Positions 25,653 to 34,903 of a stretch of DNA of 64,000 nucleotides are shown in pieces. The notes under the pieces were generated by a model, which saw only the letters and a program-made list of their open reading frames with translations, did no database searches and was not told the DNA's origin. Position 1 is the first letter of the stretch. The number at the start of each line of letters is the position of its first letter. Location of the stretch: positions 124,001 to 188,000 of the forward strand of contig NZ_RJAC01000018.1 in the NCBI RefSeq assembly GCF_003999975.1, read 5' to 3'. Both the position numbers and the translations under genes were made by a program. This DNA is from Actinoplanes solisilvae. GTDB taxonomy: Bacteria; Actinomycetota; Actinomycetes; Mycobacteriales; Micromonosporaceae.

Positions 25653-26368
25653 ACGAAGCGGGCCGCGACCCTGAACTCGACGGCAGGCCGGTCGGACGCC
25701 GTACGGTCCTGGGCTTGATCGCCCTGGCCGGCGCGGGTGTGGTCGGCGGCAAGGCCGTTCAGGACGGCCTGGCCAAGGTTCTGGGTCCGATCGAACTGCG
25801 TGATCCGACCGGCCTGATCTCTCTGCTTCCCTGGGGTGACTCCTTCCGGTTCTACTCGGTCACCGGCGCGGTGCCGACCATGAACGCCGAGACCTACCGG
25901 CTCACGGTCGGTGGCCTGGTGCGGCGGACGGCGTCATACACGCTGGCCGACCTGCGGGCGATGCCCCAGATCAGCCTCGTACGGGACTTTCACTGCATTA
26001 CCGGCTGGCAGGTGTCTCAGGTGCACTGGTCCGGCGTCCAGCTCTCGACACTGCTCGACCTGGCCGGGCCGACGGCCGCAGCGACCGCGGTGCGGTTCCG
26101 TTCCTTCGACGGCACCTACACCGAGAGCCTCACCCTCGAACAGGCCCGGCTCGACGACGTCATCGTGGCCTTGACGATGCTCGGTGGCCCGGTCACCCAC
26201 GAACACGGCGGGCCGGTACGCATGTACGTCGCGCCGATGTACGGCTACAAGAGCACGAAATGGCTGTCCGCCATCGAGCTGACCGCCGCCGTCGAGACGG
26301 GCTACTGGGAGCATCGCGGTTATCCGGTCGACGGTTTCATCGACCCGTCGCGAGGAAAAGGCGCATGA
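25649..26368 (+). CDS. Sulfite oxidase/MsrP-like molybdopterin oxidoreductase
   Basis: 239 residues. A Tat-type N-terminus (VGRRTVLGLIALAGAGVVGG) is followed by an oxidoreductase molybdopterin-binding domain with the Mo-ligating Cys116 in FHCITGWQVSQVHW, plus YSVTGAVPTM and GGPVRMYVAPMYGYKSTKW. It resembles compact MsrP/YedY-like enzymes that reduce sulfoxides or related oxides outside the membrane, taking electrons from a membrane cytochrome. The overlapping cytochrome b gene downstream (ATGA) fits that role. The substrate cannot be read. Confidence 0.9.
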   Translation: MNEAGRDPELDGRPVGRRTVLGLIALAGAGVVGGKAVQDGLAKVLGPIELRDPTGLISLLPWGDSFRFYSVTGAVPTMNAETYRLTVGGLVRRTASYTLADLRAMPQISLVRDFHCITGWQVSQVHWSGVQLSTLLDLAGPTAAATAVRFRSFDGTYTESLTLEQARLDDVIVALTMLGGPVTHEHGGPVRMYVAPMYGYKSTKWLSAIELTAAVETGYWEHRGYPVDGFIDPSRGKGA

Positions 26369-27018
26369 CCGGCACGGTTCCGCGGTTCGGCGCAGTCACC
26401 CGCGCCGTGCACTGGTCCGTCGCCGTTCTGATGATCACGTGCATCGTCACGGCGGCGATCCTTTACAACGGGTCGATCGCCCTCGCGGTCGGACACCGGC
26501 ACCTGGTCGAAACCGTCCACGTGTACGCGGGATTCGCGTTGCCGGCGCCCATCCTGCTCGGCGCGTTCTCGGCCGCCTACCGCCAGGACATGCGACGCCT
26601 GAACCGGTTCCTGCCGCGGGACTGGCGCTGGCTGTTCTCCCGTAAACGCCGCGACGGTTCCATCAAGGTCGGCAAGTTCAACGCGGGCCAGAAACTGAAC
26701 GGCGCTCTCAGCGGCGGCGCGATCGCCGCCCTGCTCGGCACCGGAATCATCATGTACTTCCCCGGCCTCACCCGGCTGTCCTGGCGCACCGGGGCCACGT
26801 TCGTCCACGACTGGTTCGCGCTCGCGGTCGGGCTGCTGGTCGTCGGTCACATCTTCTACGCCGTCAACGATTCCGAGGCACAACGGGGAATGCTGAGCGG
26901 CCGTGTCTCGGAGTCATGGGCCCGCGCCGACCACGGGGCCTGGGCCGACGAGCTTCTCGGCCCAGCACGCGACGGGAAACCGGAAGCGTCGAACGACGCC
27001 GGCGTCACGCCGACGTGA
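26365..27018 (+). CDS. Cytochrome b-type membrane subunit
   Basis: 217 residues with four membrane helices and haem-ligand His candidates in VTRAVHWSVAVLMI, HRHLVETVHVYAGF, and FVHDWFALAVGLLVVGHIFY, the pattern of cytochrome b561/formate-dehydrogenase-gamma proteins. A basic cytoplasmic loop (RKRRDGSIKVGKFNAGQKLN) sits between helices 2 and 3. ATG 26365 overlaps the molybdoenzyme stop. It probably feeds quinol electrons to the exported molybdoenzyme. The 3' end overlaps the convergent DUF4132 gene by 14 bp. Confidence 0.88.
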   Translation: MTGTVPRFGAVTRAVHWSVAVLMITCIVTAAILYNGSIALAVGHRHLVETVHVYAGFALPAPILLGAFSAAYRQDMRRLNRFLPRDWRWLFSRKRRDGSIKVGKFNAGQKLNGALSGGAIAALLGTGIIMYFPGLTRLSWRTGATFVHDWFALAVGLLVVGHIFYAVNDSEAQRGMLSGRVSESWARADHGAWADELLGPARDGKPEASNDAGVTPT

Positions 27019-29263
27019 CCGTGGGTGCCGCGGACACGACCAGGTCGAGGTCGCGCATCGCCTCGGAGAACACCGTCGCCGGCACTTCGGTGAGGTCGAC
27101 CGGCACGCCGTCGCGCAGGAACACCGCCGCGCCGAGACGGACCGGCCCGCCGCTGAAATGACCACCGGACAGCTCGGCGGCCACGGCGGCGGTCAGGTCA
27201 CCGGCCCGCCGGGTCGCCTGCCAGTCGGCGTACTCGTGGTAGGTCGACCAGCCCCGCGCGGAAAGCAACTGGACCGCCACCGGCCCGTCGACCTCGGTGT
27301 CGGCGAACCGCAGCGACCGGCTACGAGTGTGCCGCTCGGCCGGGGTCAGCCGGTAGATCTCGCGGAAGGCCTGCTTGACGGGCTGGCTGATTCCGCGCCG
27401 GACCAGCTCGGCCTGCCAGCCGCTCAGCGTCCCGTCGGCGTCGAGCTGTAAAGGATGCGCGGCCGAGAGAGGGCCGGTCACCGGGACCCGTACGCCGTCC
27501 AGCCCGACCAGCGCGGGCCCGCCCACCGGATCGAGCAGCCCCACCACGCCGAAGCCGTCCGACCAGATCAGCCCGGGCAGCAGGACCGCGCCGGCCGGGA
27601 GCGCCAGCAGAGCGGCCAATTCGTCCTGGCCGAGCCGGTCGGCCGTGGCGACCAGCCGCTCGAGCAGACCCGTCCGCATGCGGCGGGCCTGGTCGCGCAG
27701 CCGCTCCTGATGCGCGCGGGCCTCGGCGTACGCGGGCTCCTTGCGAACGGCCGAGGGCACAGTCTTGAGCGCGCGGCCGCCCCGCTCGACGACGATCACC
27801 GCATCGGCGCCCTCGATCCGTACCGCGATCTCGTAGTCGCCGGCCCGCCAGCCGTCGGGGACCTCGGTCGCGATGCGCGACTCCATGTCCCACTCGAGCC
27901 GGGCCGCGGCCGGATAACCGGCGACCTGCGCGAGATGGTCGAGCGCGATCTCGACCGCGGCGGCGTGGCTGTGCCGCCGGTTCGGGCCCAGCTTGGCGCC
28001 GTTCTTCGCCGACTCGCGCAGAGCCAGGTAGCGGTCGAGCACGGACTCGCCGTCGTCGATCGGCAGCAGCCCGTACGCCGCGATGCCCTGGAGGGCCTTG
28101 TTGCGGAACCGCTTGAGCACCGCCGCGCGGTTCCAGCCCATCGCCGCGAGCACGGGCTCGAGGCCGTCGGCCCGCCCCTTGAGCAACTCGATCAGCCTGC
28201 GAGCCGGCCCCTCTCCGGCGGCCGCCACCGCGCCGCGCAGCTCGGCCAGGTCACAGCGCACCGGCTGCACCGACTCGCCGATGCCCTGTGCGGTGAGGTC
28301 GAACAGCAACCGCAGCAGCGGGGCGGCTCGCTCGAGCCCGAACAGGGCCAGCAACGGCATCGAGTCGCCGGCCGCGTGCCGGTGGCCCAGCGCCTCGAGC
28401 CGCTCGGCCTCGGACCGCTCCCGCAACGTCATCACCAGACGCTCGCTCTCGGCGGCGGTCAGCTCGGCCCGGCTGAGGCGACGGACGAGGGCGTCCTTGT
28501 AGCCGACGTTCCCGTCGGTGTCGGGGGCGACCGGCAGCCGGCCGGCCCAGATGTCGAGCCCGCGCAGCACGAAGCGCAGCCCGCGCGGTGGCACTTTCAG
28601 CGGCGCGATCCGTTCCCAGTCGGTCTCGTTCGGGGCCGCCGTCAGCCGCCAGACGATCGGGTCGAGATGGTCGCGCACCGCCGCGGCGCAATCCGCCCCG
28701 ACCACCGGTGGTTGCCATCCGTCCAGGCCCGAGGTCCAGCCGAAGACGGCGTTGCCGAGGTACCGCTCGACGCTGAACGCCACCTCGACCAGTTCGGCGT
28801 CGAGCGCGTCCGCCTGGAACAGCGCTTCGATGACCTTCGCGGCCGTGTTCCGGCCCAGCACGCCGACCGGCGAGCAGATCATCAGCCGCAACAACCGGGT
28901 ACGTCGTGTCGAGGGCGGCGCGGCCAGCACCTCGGCGGCGAGTGGATCACGCTCGTGCCGGCGGTGCACGCCACCGGTGAGGGCGGCGAGGATCGCCAGC
29001 CGTCGACCCGTCGGCCAGGGAGCGTCCAGCAGGTCGGTCAGGTCGGCCGTGTCGGCTGGTGGTGGAAAGGCCTCGTCGTAGAACGCGTCGAGCTCGGCCC
29101 ACACCCCGTCCCGGGTGGACGGGAACCAGCTGTTGGGCGGCCAGGCCACCCCCTCGAGTTCCCGGTAGGTCGAGAGGCCGATCTCGGCCAGCGCGCTCCG
29201 GTCACCTCGTTCGGCTGCATCTCGGGCCTGTTTCAGCGCGTGCTTCAGCGGGATCTCGACCAC
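27005..29263 (-). CDS. Large DUF4132 family protein
   Basis: About 752 residues from GTG 29263 (AGGGTG upstream); GTG 29272 or ATG 29305 would add 3 or 14. The front half is helical, repeat-like and Leu/Arg/Ala-rich. The rear has the DUF4132 signature region: WDMESRIATEVPDGWRAGDY, LERLVATADRLGQDELAALLAL, HPLQLDADGTLSGWQAEL, ISQPVKQAFREIYRLTPAE. DUF4132 proteins are large cytoplasmic proteins of unknown function, some linked to MolR. No membrane segments are present. It stands alone, convergent with the cytochrome b gene. Confidence 0.85.
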   Translation of the reverse strand: MVEIPLKHALKQARDAAERGDRSALAEIGLSTYRELEGVAWPPNSWFPSTRDGVWAELDAFYDEAFPPPADTADLTDLLDAPWPTGRRLAILAALTGGVHRRHERDPLAAEVLAAPPSTRRTRLLRLMICSPVGVLGRNTAAKVIEALFQADALDAELVEVAFSVERYLGNAVFGWTSGLDGWQPPVVGADCAAAVRDHLDPIVWRLTAAPNETDWERIAPLKVPPRGLRFVLRGLDIWAGRLPVAPDTDGNVGYKDALVRRLSRAELTAAESERLVMTLRERSEAERLEALGHRHAAGDSMPLLALFGLERAAPLLRLLFDLTAQGIGESVQPVRCDLAELRGAVAAAGEGPARRLIELLKGRADGLEPVLAAMGWNRAAVLKRFRNKALQGIAAYGLLPIDDGESVLDRYLALRESAKNGAKLGPNRRHSHAAAVEIALDHLAQVAGYPAAARLEWDMESRIATEVPDGWRAGDYEIAVRIEGADAVIVVERGGRALKTVPSAVRKEPAYAEARAHQERLRDQARRMRTGLLERLVATADRLGQDELAALLALPAGAVLLPGLIWSDGFGVVGLLDPVGGPALVGLDGVRVPVTGPLSAAHPLQLDADGTLSGWQAELVRRGISQPVKQAFREIYRLTPAERHTRSRSLRFADTEVDGPVAVQLLSARGWSTYHEYADWQATRRAGDLTAAVAAELSGGHFSGGPVRLGAAVFLRDGVPVDLTEVPATVFSEAMRDLDLVVSAAPTVTSA

Positions 29264-29555
29264 GATCGACACCCTAGAACCCGGGTACGACACATTTCCG
29301 GGCACAGGCGTCCGTCGTACCGTCGATCGGGGCGCGCCCCGAGCTGCACCGGTCGGGGCGAGGTGCCGATCTGCCGACTCACGAGGACAGCCGGCACAGG
29401 CTGATCCGCGCGACCCCGCCTCCGACCCGGTTTCGCCCGCTGCCGCGGACCCGGTCCACCAGCCCCTGGACGGCTACAGGGTCACCTTCGTACCCATCGG
29501 TCTGAAGGTCGGTGTCTCCGGGAACGGACCCGCCAGCTACCCGGTCTCACGGGAC

Positions 29556-29930
29556 ATGCTGCACAACGACGGTACGGTGCCGGCCTCCCACTATCCGACC
29601 GCCGTGACGTCGCTGCGAACATACGTGCGGTCCAATGGGGGCAACTGGTTGATCATCTCGGTGTTGCGCCCGGAACGGACCACGACCGAGGTCGACCGAG
29701 CTGAGATCACCGAGTGGCTGACCGGCTGGGCGCTCAAGGGCGCCGAGGTGGTGGACACCTACGAGCTCGCGGCCGGCCGGGCCTGGCTCACCAAGTTCGC
29801 CGGTTCGGAGATCACAGCCCACAACGTAGTGATCAGCACGCCGGATGGTGCGGTAATAGTCGTCGACGGAAACAGCAACATGCCGATCGCCGATCTGAAG
29901 GCGGTGGCCGCGGGCCTGCTACCCCAGTGA
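29556..29930 (+). CDS. Hypothetical protein, possibly 5'-truncated
   Basis: From ATG 29556, 124 residues: HYPTAVTSLRTYVRSNGGNWLIISVLRP, VDRAEITEWLTGWALKG, FAGSEITAHNVVISTPDGAVIVVDG. The frame stays open upstream to at least 29260, with protein-like sequence just before the ATG (GYRVTFVPIGLKVGVSGNGP) but no ATG, GTG or TTG in that stretch. Coding character therefore appears to precede the first possible start. The gene may have lost its 5' end, or the start may be non-standard. I do not recognise the family. Confidence 0.5.
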   Translation: MLHNDGTVPASHYPTAVTSLRTYVRSNGGNWLIISVLRPERTTTEVDRAEITEWLTGWALKGAEVVDTYELAAGRAWLTKFAGSEITAHNVVISTPDGAVIVVDGNSNMPIADLKAVAAGLLPQ

Positions 29931-30057
29931 TCGACCCCCGCGCCGCGGGCACGGAAGCGTCCATGAACGACTGGTCGCACCGGCCGGCCTCGCGCGCGAG
30001 TCGAGTTCGGCCTACATCGACATGGACACACAGCAGCGCCGCTGGTAGTAGTGGGGC

Positions 30058-31671
30058 GTGCTGAGGGCCATCGAATGGATTGTGCTGGGACTCGGTAGCG
30101 CGGCCGCCATCGTCCACGGCGTTCGTCGCCACCGGCCCGCCCGCATCGGACCCTGGCTGCTCCTGGCCGGCGCCATCGTGACCAGCGCCGCCGGCGACGT
30201 GCTGACCGCGCTGAACCGGCCCGGCGCCGCCGACCTCTGCTTCTACGCCATGTTCGTGCTGGTCGCCTGCAGTCTGCTGCAGCTGACCCGGGTCGGCGCG
30301 ATCCTCGTCGACCGGGCCCGGCTCATCGACCTGCTCGCGTTCTCGTGCTCGACGCTGCTGGTGATCTGGGTGTTCGTCATCGGCGACGCGGCCCGCATCG
30401 GGGACACCTCCGGGGCGTACGTCATCGGGGCCCTGCTGCTGCTCGCGGTGGTCGCCCGCCTGCAGGTCGCCGCGGGCCGCAACCTCTCGGCCACGCTGCT
30501 GGTCATCGGCGCGGTCGGTGTGCTGGTCAGTGACATCGTGCAGCCGCTGTGGCCGGGCCGGCTGAGCGAAACCGGGTTCGTCGTGCTCTACCTGGCCTGG
30601 GGCGTGGCCGCGCTGCACCCGTCGATGGTCCGGCTCACCGAGCCCGCGGCGCCGCGGCCGAGCCCGTTCCTCGCGCGCTGGGCGACCCTGCTGGGCATCT
30701 CGGTCGCCACCCCGCCGGTCGTCCTGTTGATCGAGGCCATCGACGGCACCGTCGGCGACGGCGTGGTCATCGCCGTGGCCGGGGCCATCACCCTGCTCCT
30801 GACCATCACCCGGCTGACCGACTCGGTGACCCTGAGCAGCCAGGCCCTGACCCGTGAACGGGGCCTGCGGCAGGCGAGCGCCGCCCTGGTCGCCGCGGCC
30901 GACACCCCGGCCGTGGACGAGGCCGTCCGAGCCGCGATCGCCCAGCTCATGCCGCCGGAGGCCGTCCGCAGCGCCGTCTTCGCCGCCGACGACCGCGAGC
31001 TCAAGCTCGAAACAGTGCCCGGGCCGCCTCACCGCAGCTGGTGGATCGAGGACGCGGATCCCGACTACGCCACGCTGGTCTGCCCGCTCTGGCTGGAACC
31101 GCTCGGCGTCGCCCGGCCCAGCGGCGGAGCCCTGATCCTCGAGGGTCGCCGGGACACCCTCACCGCCACCCGCGACACCCTCGAGGTGCTGGCCGCCCAG
31201 GCGGCGCTCGCGCTCGACCGCATCTGCCTGATGGAGGCGGTCGGCCGCCGCGACAGCGACCTCTACCTGCGCGCCGTGATCAGCAACAGCACGGACATGA
31301 TGCTCGTGATCGACGAGGACCAGCGCATCCGGTACGCCAGTGTCTCGCTGCGCGAGCGTCTCGGCTCCGGCGACCTCTCGCCGTTGGCCACACTCGACGA
31401 CCTGGTGCACCCCGACGACCGCTACCGTCTGCGTCAGGCCTTCCGCGGCTCCGGCGACGGGGTGGTGTCCTGTTCGCTGCTGCGGGCCGACGGCAGCCGG
31501 GTGCCGGTCGAAGCCACATACCGTGACCTGCGCGAGGACCGCCTGGTCCAGGGCTATGTCGTGACGATGCGGGATTTTTCCGTGGGCCCTGAGCCCGCCC
31601 GGCGCGACGACCTGGAGGAGTTACCGGCCCGGGTGAACCGGCGCAGCGCCCGGCACAAGTTCCGCTACTGA
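30058..31671 (+). CDS. Membrane sensor with GAF and PAS domains, no output domain
   Basis: 537 residues from GTG 30058. Eight or so membrane helices fill the first 260 residues (IGPWLLLAGAIVTSAAGDVLTAL, IDLLAFSCSTLLVIWVFVIG, VATPPVVLLIEAI). A GAF-like region (275-400: LRQASAALVAAADTPAVDEAVR ... TLEVLAAQAALALDRI) and a PAS domain (410-520: ISNSTDMMLVIDEDQRIRYAS, LVHPDDRYRLRQAF) follow. Architectures like this usually continue into GGDEF and EAL cyclic-di-GMP domains. Here the protein stops after the PAS domain with RRSARHKFRY. It may be a truncated relative or signal by protein contact. It lies at the edge of the polysaccharide region, where c-di-GMP control would be expected. Confidence 0.85.
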   Translation: MLRAIEWIVLGLGSAAAIVHGVRRHRPARIGPWLLLAGAIVTSAAGDVLTALNRPGAADLCFYAMFVLVACSLLQLTRVGAILVDRARLIDLLAFSCSTLLVIWVFVIGDAARIGDTSGAYVIGALLLLAVVARLQVAAGRNLSATLLVIGAVGVLVSDIVQPLWPGRLSETGFVVLYLAWGVAALHPSMVRLTEPAAPRPSPFLARWATLLGISVATPPVVLLIEAIDGTVGDGVVIAVAGAITLLLTITRLTDSVTLSSQALTRERGLRQASAALVAAADTPAVDEAVRAAIAQLMPPEAVRSAVFAADDRELKLETVPGPPHRSWWIEDADPDYATLVCPLWLEPLGVARPSGGALILEGRRDTLTATRDTLEVLAAQAALALDRICLMEAVGRRDSDLYLRAVISNSTDMMLVIDEDQRIRYASVSLRERLGSGDLSPLATLDDLVHPDDRYRLRQAFRGSGDGVVSCSLLRADGSRVPVEATYRDLREDRLVQGYVVTMRDFSVGPEPARRDDLEELPARVNRRSARHKFRY

Positions 31672-31687
31672 ACACCTCCGTACGAGT

Positions 31688-31718
31688 CCGCACCGTGACA
31701 TCGGAATCTGTGGTGCGG
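31688..31718 (+). terminator. Hairpin after the sensor gene
   Basis: CCGCACC and GGTGCGG pair over 7 bp around a 17-nt loop, 16 bp after the stop. A second small hairpin (CGGGCC-TTCC-GGCCCG, 31783-31798) follows. The remaining DNA to 31963 shows no gene. Confidence 0.4.
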
Positions 31719-31963
31719 CGAGTCGCGTGGCGAGGATGCGTCCAGGGTGAGTTTCATGGCGTCCTCTCGAGGTGCTCACGTCCGGGCCTTCCGGCCCGCA
31801 CGCCTGTCCTCGCAGAACATCAGCCGCAGACGGCCCGCGGCTCGTCAGAACAGGTGAGCCCGTACGGATCGGCGCAGCTCACGACAGTCGCGCATTCAAG
31901 CGATCCCCCTTCCCGGCGGATGCTGGTGAAGTGGCTTCAACGCCGCATGTGAGGGAGAGACCA

Positions 31964-32851
31964 ATGAGATGGATCGCGGAGGCCGAATCGCTGCGCCTGG
32001 TTCCGGTCCGGGTGGCCGCACCCGGAGCGGAAGAGGTGACCATCGCCGTACGGGCCTGCGGCATGAACCCGGTCGACTACAAGATTCCGCCCGGCCCGGT
32101 CGGCTTCGAGGTCTCGGGGGTGCTGGCCGCGGTCGGCCCGGGTTCCCGGCACGAGGTGGGCGACGAGGTTCTCGCCTTCCGCGTCCAGGGCGGTTATGCC
32201 GAAGCGCTCACCGTGCGCGCCCGGGACGTCTTCACCAAGCCGCCGGAGCTGAGCTTTCCGCAGGCCGCGAACCTGTTGCTCGCGGGCACGGCGGCGGCCG
32301 AGATGCTGCACCTTACCCACGTCGGCGCCCGTGACGTCGTGCTGGTGCACGGCGCGGCCGGAGCCGTCGGCGTCAGCGTGCTCCAACAGCTCCGCGAGAT
32401 CGGCGCGAGGGCCATCGGCACGGCGTCGGAGGCGAGCTTCGGAACGGTCCGGGAATTCGGAGCGACGCCGACCACGTACGGGCCGGGTCTGGCCGAACGT
32501 GTCCGCGCGCTCGCCGGTTCCGGGGTGACGGCCGCGCTCGACTGCGTGGGCACGCGCGAAGCTGTCGACGTCTCGCTGGAGCTCGTCAGCGACCGCGATC
32601 GGATCGTCACGACTGCCGCGCACGACAGGGCGTACGCCGAAGGGTTTCACGCCGTGGGCGGCAATGAGGCGAGCGTCGAGTTCCGTGACCGTGTGCGGCC
32701 GCACCTCATCGAGCTGGCCCATCGCGGGCGGCTGACCGTCCCGATCGCCCGGACGTTCCCGTTCGAGGAGGCCCCGGCGGCGCTGCGGCTGCTGCGCTCG
32801 GGTCACGCGGGCGGCAAACTGGCCCTGACTCTTCCGGAAGGTGCGCGATGA
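31964..32851 (+). CDS. Zinc-less quinone oxidoreductase-type (MDR) dehydrogenase
   Basis: 295 residues. A GroES-like fold (EVTIAVRACGMNPVDYKI, EVSGVLAAVGPGSRHEVGDEV) precedes a Rossmann domain with VLVHGAAGAVGVSVLQQL (NADPH-binding) and the catalytic-side motif TAALDCVGTREA. The zinc ligands of alcohol dehydrogenases are absent, as in NADPH:quinone oxidoreductases. Compared with relatives, a few residues are missing between DYKI and GFEVSG (normally about 15-20), so the protein is slightly short. ATG 31964 is preceded by GGGAGAG. The substrate is unknown. Confidence 0.88.
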   Translation: MRWIAEAESLRLVPVRVAAPGAEEVTIAVRACGMNPVDYKIPPGPVGFEVSGVLAAVGPGSRHEVGDEVLAFRVQGGYAEALTVRARDVFTKPPELSFPQAANLLLAGTAAAEMLHLTHVGARDVVLVHGAAGAVGVSVLQQLREIGARAIGTASEASFGTVREFGATPTTYGPGLAERVRALAGSGVTAALDCVGTREAVDVSLELVSDRDRIVTTAAHDRAYAEGFHAVGGNEASVEFRDRVRPHLIELAHRGRLTVPIARTFPFEEAPAALRLLRSGHAGGKLALTLPEGAR

Positions 32852-32903
32852 TCGCCCTGAACGCTCGCCGTCGCCTCGGCGGTGCCGCTCGCGAACACCC
32901 CGG

Positions 32904-34358
32904 TCAGCCCATGACCTCGCCGACCGTCTTGACCTCCATGCCCCGGGACCTGATCGCCTTCATGATTTTCTCGAAGTCGTCGCGCGAGCACTCGGAGCTG
33001 TTCGCCGGCGTGGTCGTGACGACCCGGTGGAAGCAGAGGATGAGCCAGCCGCCGGCGCCGTGGGCCCGGTCGAGCAGGCCACCCCGGCCGACCAGGGTGG
33101 CCGGGTTCGACAGCCCCTTCTGGGTTGAGCTGATGCCGGTGAGGGAACGCAACCGCATCGGCATCGGCGGCGGGGTGTTCTCCCGGTTGTCCTCGGCGAT
33201 GATCGACCGGCCGGTGGAGAAGTAGCGCTGCACGATCGACTCGACGCTGTGGCCGTCGGTCGTCCGGTCGAACTGGCCGCCGGGGTAGGCGAACGACTCG
33301 CTCTCGAAGCTGTTCTCGGTCATCCAGCGGCGTAGCGCCCCCGCGTCCTTGTCGACCGCCTCGGCGGTCACGCCGCTGTAGCGGGCGGCGTGCACGGCGC
33401 CCTGATAGGAGTGCCCGGCCACCTCCCACCCGGATTTGTCCTGCACCGCCCGCAGCTGGGCGGTCGTGAACTTGCCGCCGGTGCCGATCTGGTCGGCGAT
33501 CGTGTACGTGGTTCCGCGGAAGCCGTATTTGTCCATGAGCGGACGGCCGTTGGTGAAAACGTCCTGCCAAGAGTCGTCGAAGGTGATCGACACGAGCCCG
33601 TTGGGGTGGGTCGAGTTGGTGTCCGGGACGATCTCGACTGCCTGAAGCCGTACGGTGCAGGGGCCCTGGCCGGCATCGATCACCGAGAACCGCATGTCGG
33701 TGAACCCGGCCCGGACCGAAGGCACACGGGCCGCGTTCATCGTGAACGCCCCGGCGGCGGCGTTGAGGTCGCCCCACTGCAGGGTGACCACCACCCACTC
33801 GCCGGACTGCACCCAGTTCTGGCCCTTCTGGTGGGTGTGCACCCGCCAGCGGTAGGCGTTGGCCAGGCTTTTCGTGCCGACGTAGAAGTTGATCCAGCGC
33901 AGCCTGTTCACGTCGGACACCTTGAAGATCAGGCGGAGGGCCTTGCCCTTAAGGTTCACCGGCGGGCCGCCCAGCCGCTCCAGGCCGGCCTGGTCGGCGT
34001 TGGCCCCCTCCTCGGTGGCCTTCCCGGCGGTGGTCAGCGAGACGGACTGCGTGCCGCGGACAAACTCGGTGGTGTCGTTGAGGACGGCCTTCTGGACGTT
34101 GCCGCCGGTGGGGGTCCAGCCGTGGCCCTTCTGGAAGTTCTGTGACCAGGACGCCTTCGTCAGCTCCGGAACGACGGAGGGCGGACCGACCGGCGCGAAG
34201 TGGGCCGAGGCTCCATGACCGAAGATCCTGGGACCGGCCAGCGCGGCCGCACCGCCCCCGGCCGCCACCACACCGGCTCCGACCGCGCTCGCCTTGAGCA
34301 CGGATCGCCGTGACGCTCGGTGGGATCTGGGCTGTTCATGATCATTCACGGCGGCCAC
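32904..34358 (-). CDS. Tat-exported polysaccharide deacetylase (CE4-like)
   Basis: 484 residues. A twin-arginine signal (SHRASRRSVLKASAVGAG) leads an N-terminal beta-sandwich-like region (about 60-250) that may bind carbohydrate. The NodB-type domain follows, with the Asp pair in LVSITFDDSWQDVF, the metal His in EVAGHSYQGAVHAARY, FAYPGGQFDR, and the late His of LILCFHRVV. Such enzymes remove N-acetyl or O-acetyl groups from extracellular polysaccharides or peptidoglycan. It is convergent with the quinone oxidoreductase gene. Its nearness to the glycosyltransferase cluster (35.8-40.4 kb) suggests a shared polymer as substrate. Confidence 0.9.
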   Translation of the reverse strand: MAAVNDHEQPRSHRASRRSVLKASAVGAGVVAAGGGAAALAGPRIFGHGASAHFAPVGPPSVVPELTKASWSQNFQKGHGWTPTGGNVQKAVLNDTTEFVRGTQSVSLTTAGKATEEGANADQAGLERLGGPPVNLKGKALRLIFKVSDVNRLRWINFYVGTKSLANAYRWRVHTHQKGQNWVQSGEWVVVTLQWGDLNAAAGAFTMNAARVPSVRAGFTDMRFSVIDAGQGPCTVRLQAVEIVPDTNSTHPNGLVSITFDDSWQDVFTNGRPLMDKYGFRGTTYTIADQIGTGGKFTTAQLRAVQDKSGWEVAGHSYQGAVHAARYSGVTAEAVDKDAGALRRWMTENSFESESFAYPGGQFDRTTDGHSVESIVQRYFSTGRSIIAEDNRENTPPPMPMRLRSLTGISSTQKGLSNPATLVGRGGLLDRAHGAGGWLILCFHRVVTTTPANSSECSRDDFEKIMKAIRSRGMEVKTVGEVMG

Positions 34359-34410
34359 CCTAATACCCGTTGAGCTGGGACGGACCCCGGTACCGGAGCG
34401 GACCGGGTCT

Positions 34411-34803
34411 TCAGGCCGACAGCCACTGACGGGCGTTCTGCTGCGGGACCGCGAAGAACGTCGCCCCGGCGTAGCGGAACGTCTCGCCGGGCTTCTCGAG
34501 GGGCTCGACGATCCAGGCGTCGACGACGCGGCGGCCGTCGATGTTCACGTGGTCGCCGCCCTGCCCGTCGGAGAACTCGATGTCCCGCAGCCATCCGACG
34601 CCGTCGGCGTCGCCGCGCTGCCCGGCCGAGAACTCGACCACCAGGTCACCGACCCGCGGGCGCTTCATCCGTTCGCGGAGCTCGATCATCAGGTGTGACG
34701 TGTTGGTCATGGTCGAGGTCCAGAGCTCGTTGCTCAGAACGGCGATCAGCCGGGTCCTGCTGGGAAGGACCTCTGGCGTCGGTCGGGACTTGCGAAATGG
34801 CAC
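34411..34803 (-). CDS. Hypothetical protein
   Basis: About 130 residues from GTG 34803; shorter (99 aa, MTNTSHLMIEL) and longer starts are possible. Readable parts are SRTRLIAVLSNELWTSTM, RPRVGDLVVEFSAGQRG, VGWLRDIEF and VVDAWIVEPLEKPGETFRY. The product looks like a small mixed alpha/beta cytoplasmic protein. I know no family. It is followed by the deacetylase gene on the same strand, with about 50 bp between them. Confidence 0.55.
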   Translation of the reverse strand: MPFRKSRPTPEVLPSRTRLIAVLSNELWTSTMTNTSHLMIELRERMKRPRVGDLVVEFSAGQRGDADGVGWLRDIEFSDGQGGDHVNIDGRRVVDAWIVEPLEKPGETFRYAGATFFAVPQQNARQWLSA

Positions 34804-34903
34804 ACCCGAAAGTAGCTCGCCTTCGGCCGGGGTGAACCGCAGGTCATAGCGGGTGCGATCCTGCACACTCCGCGCCCGGACCTCGACGGCCCAGATGTCC
34901 CGG

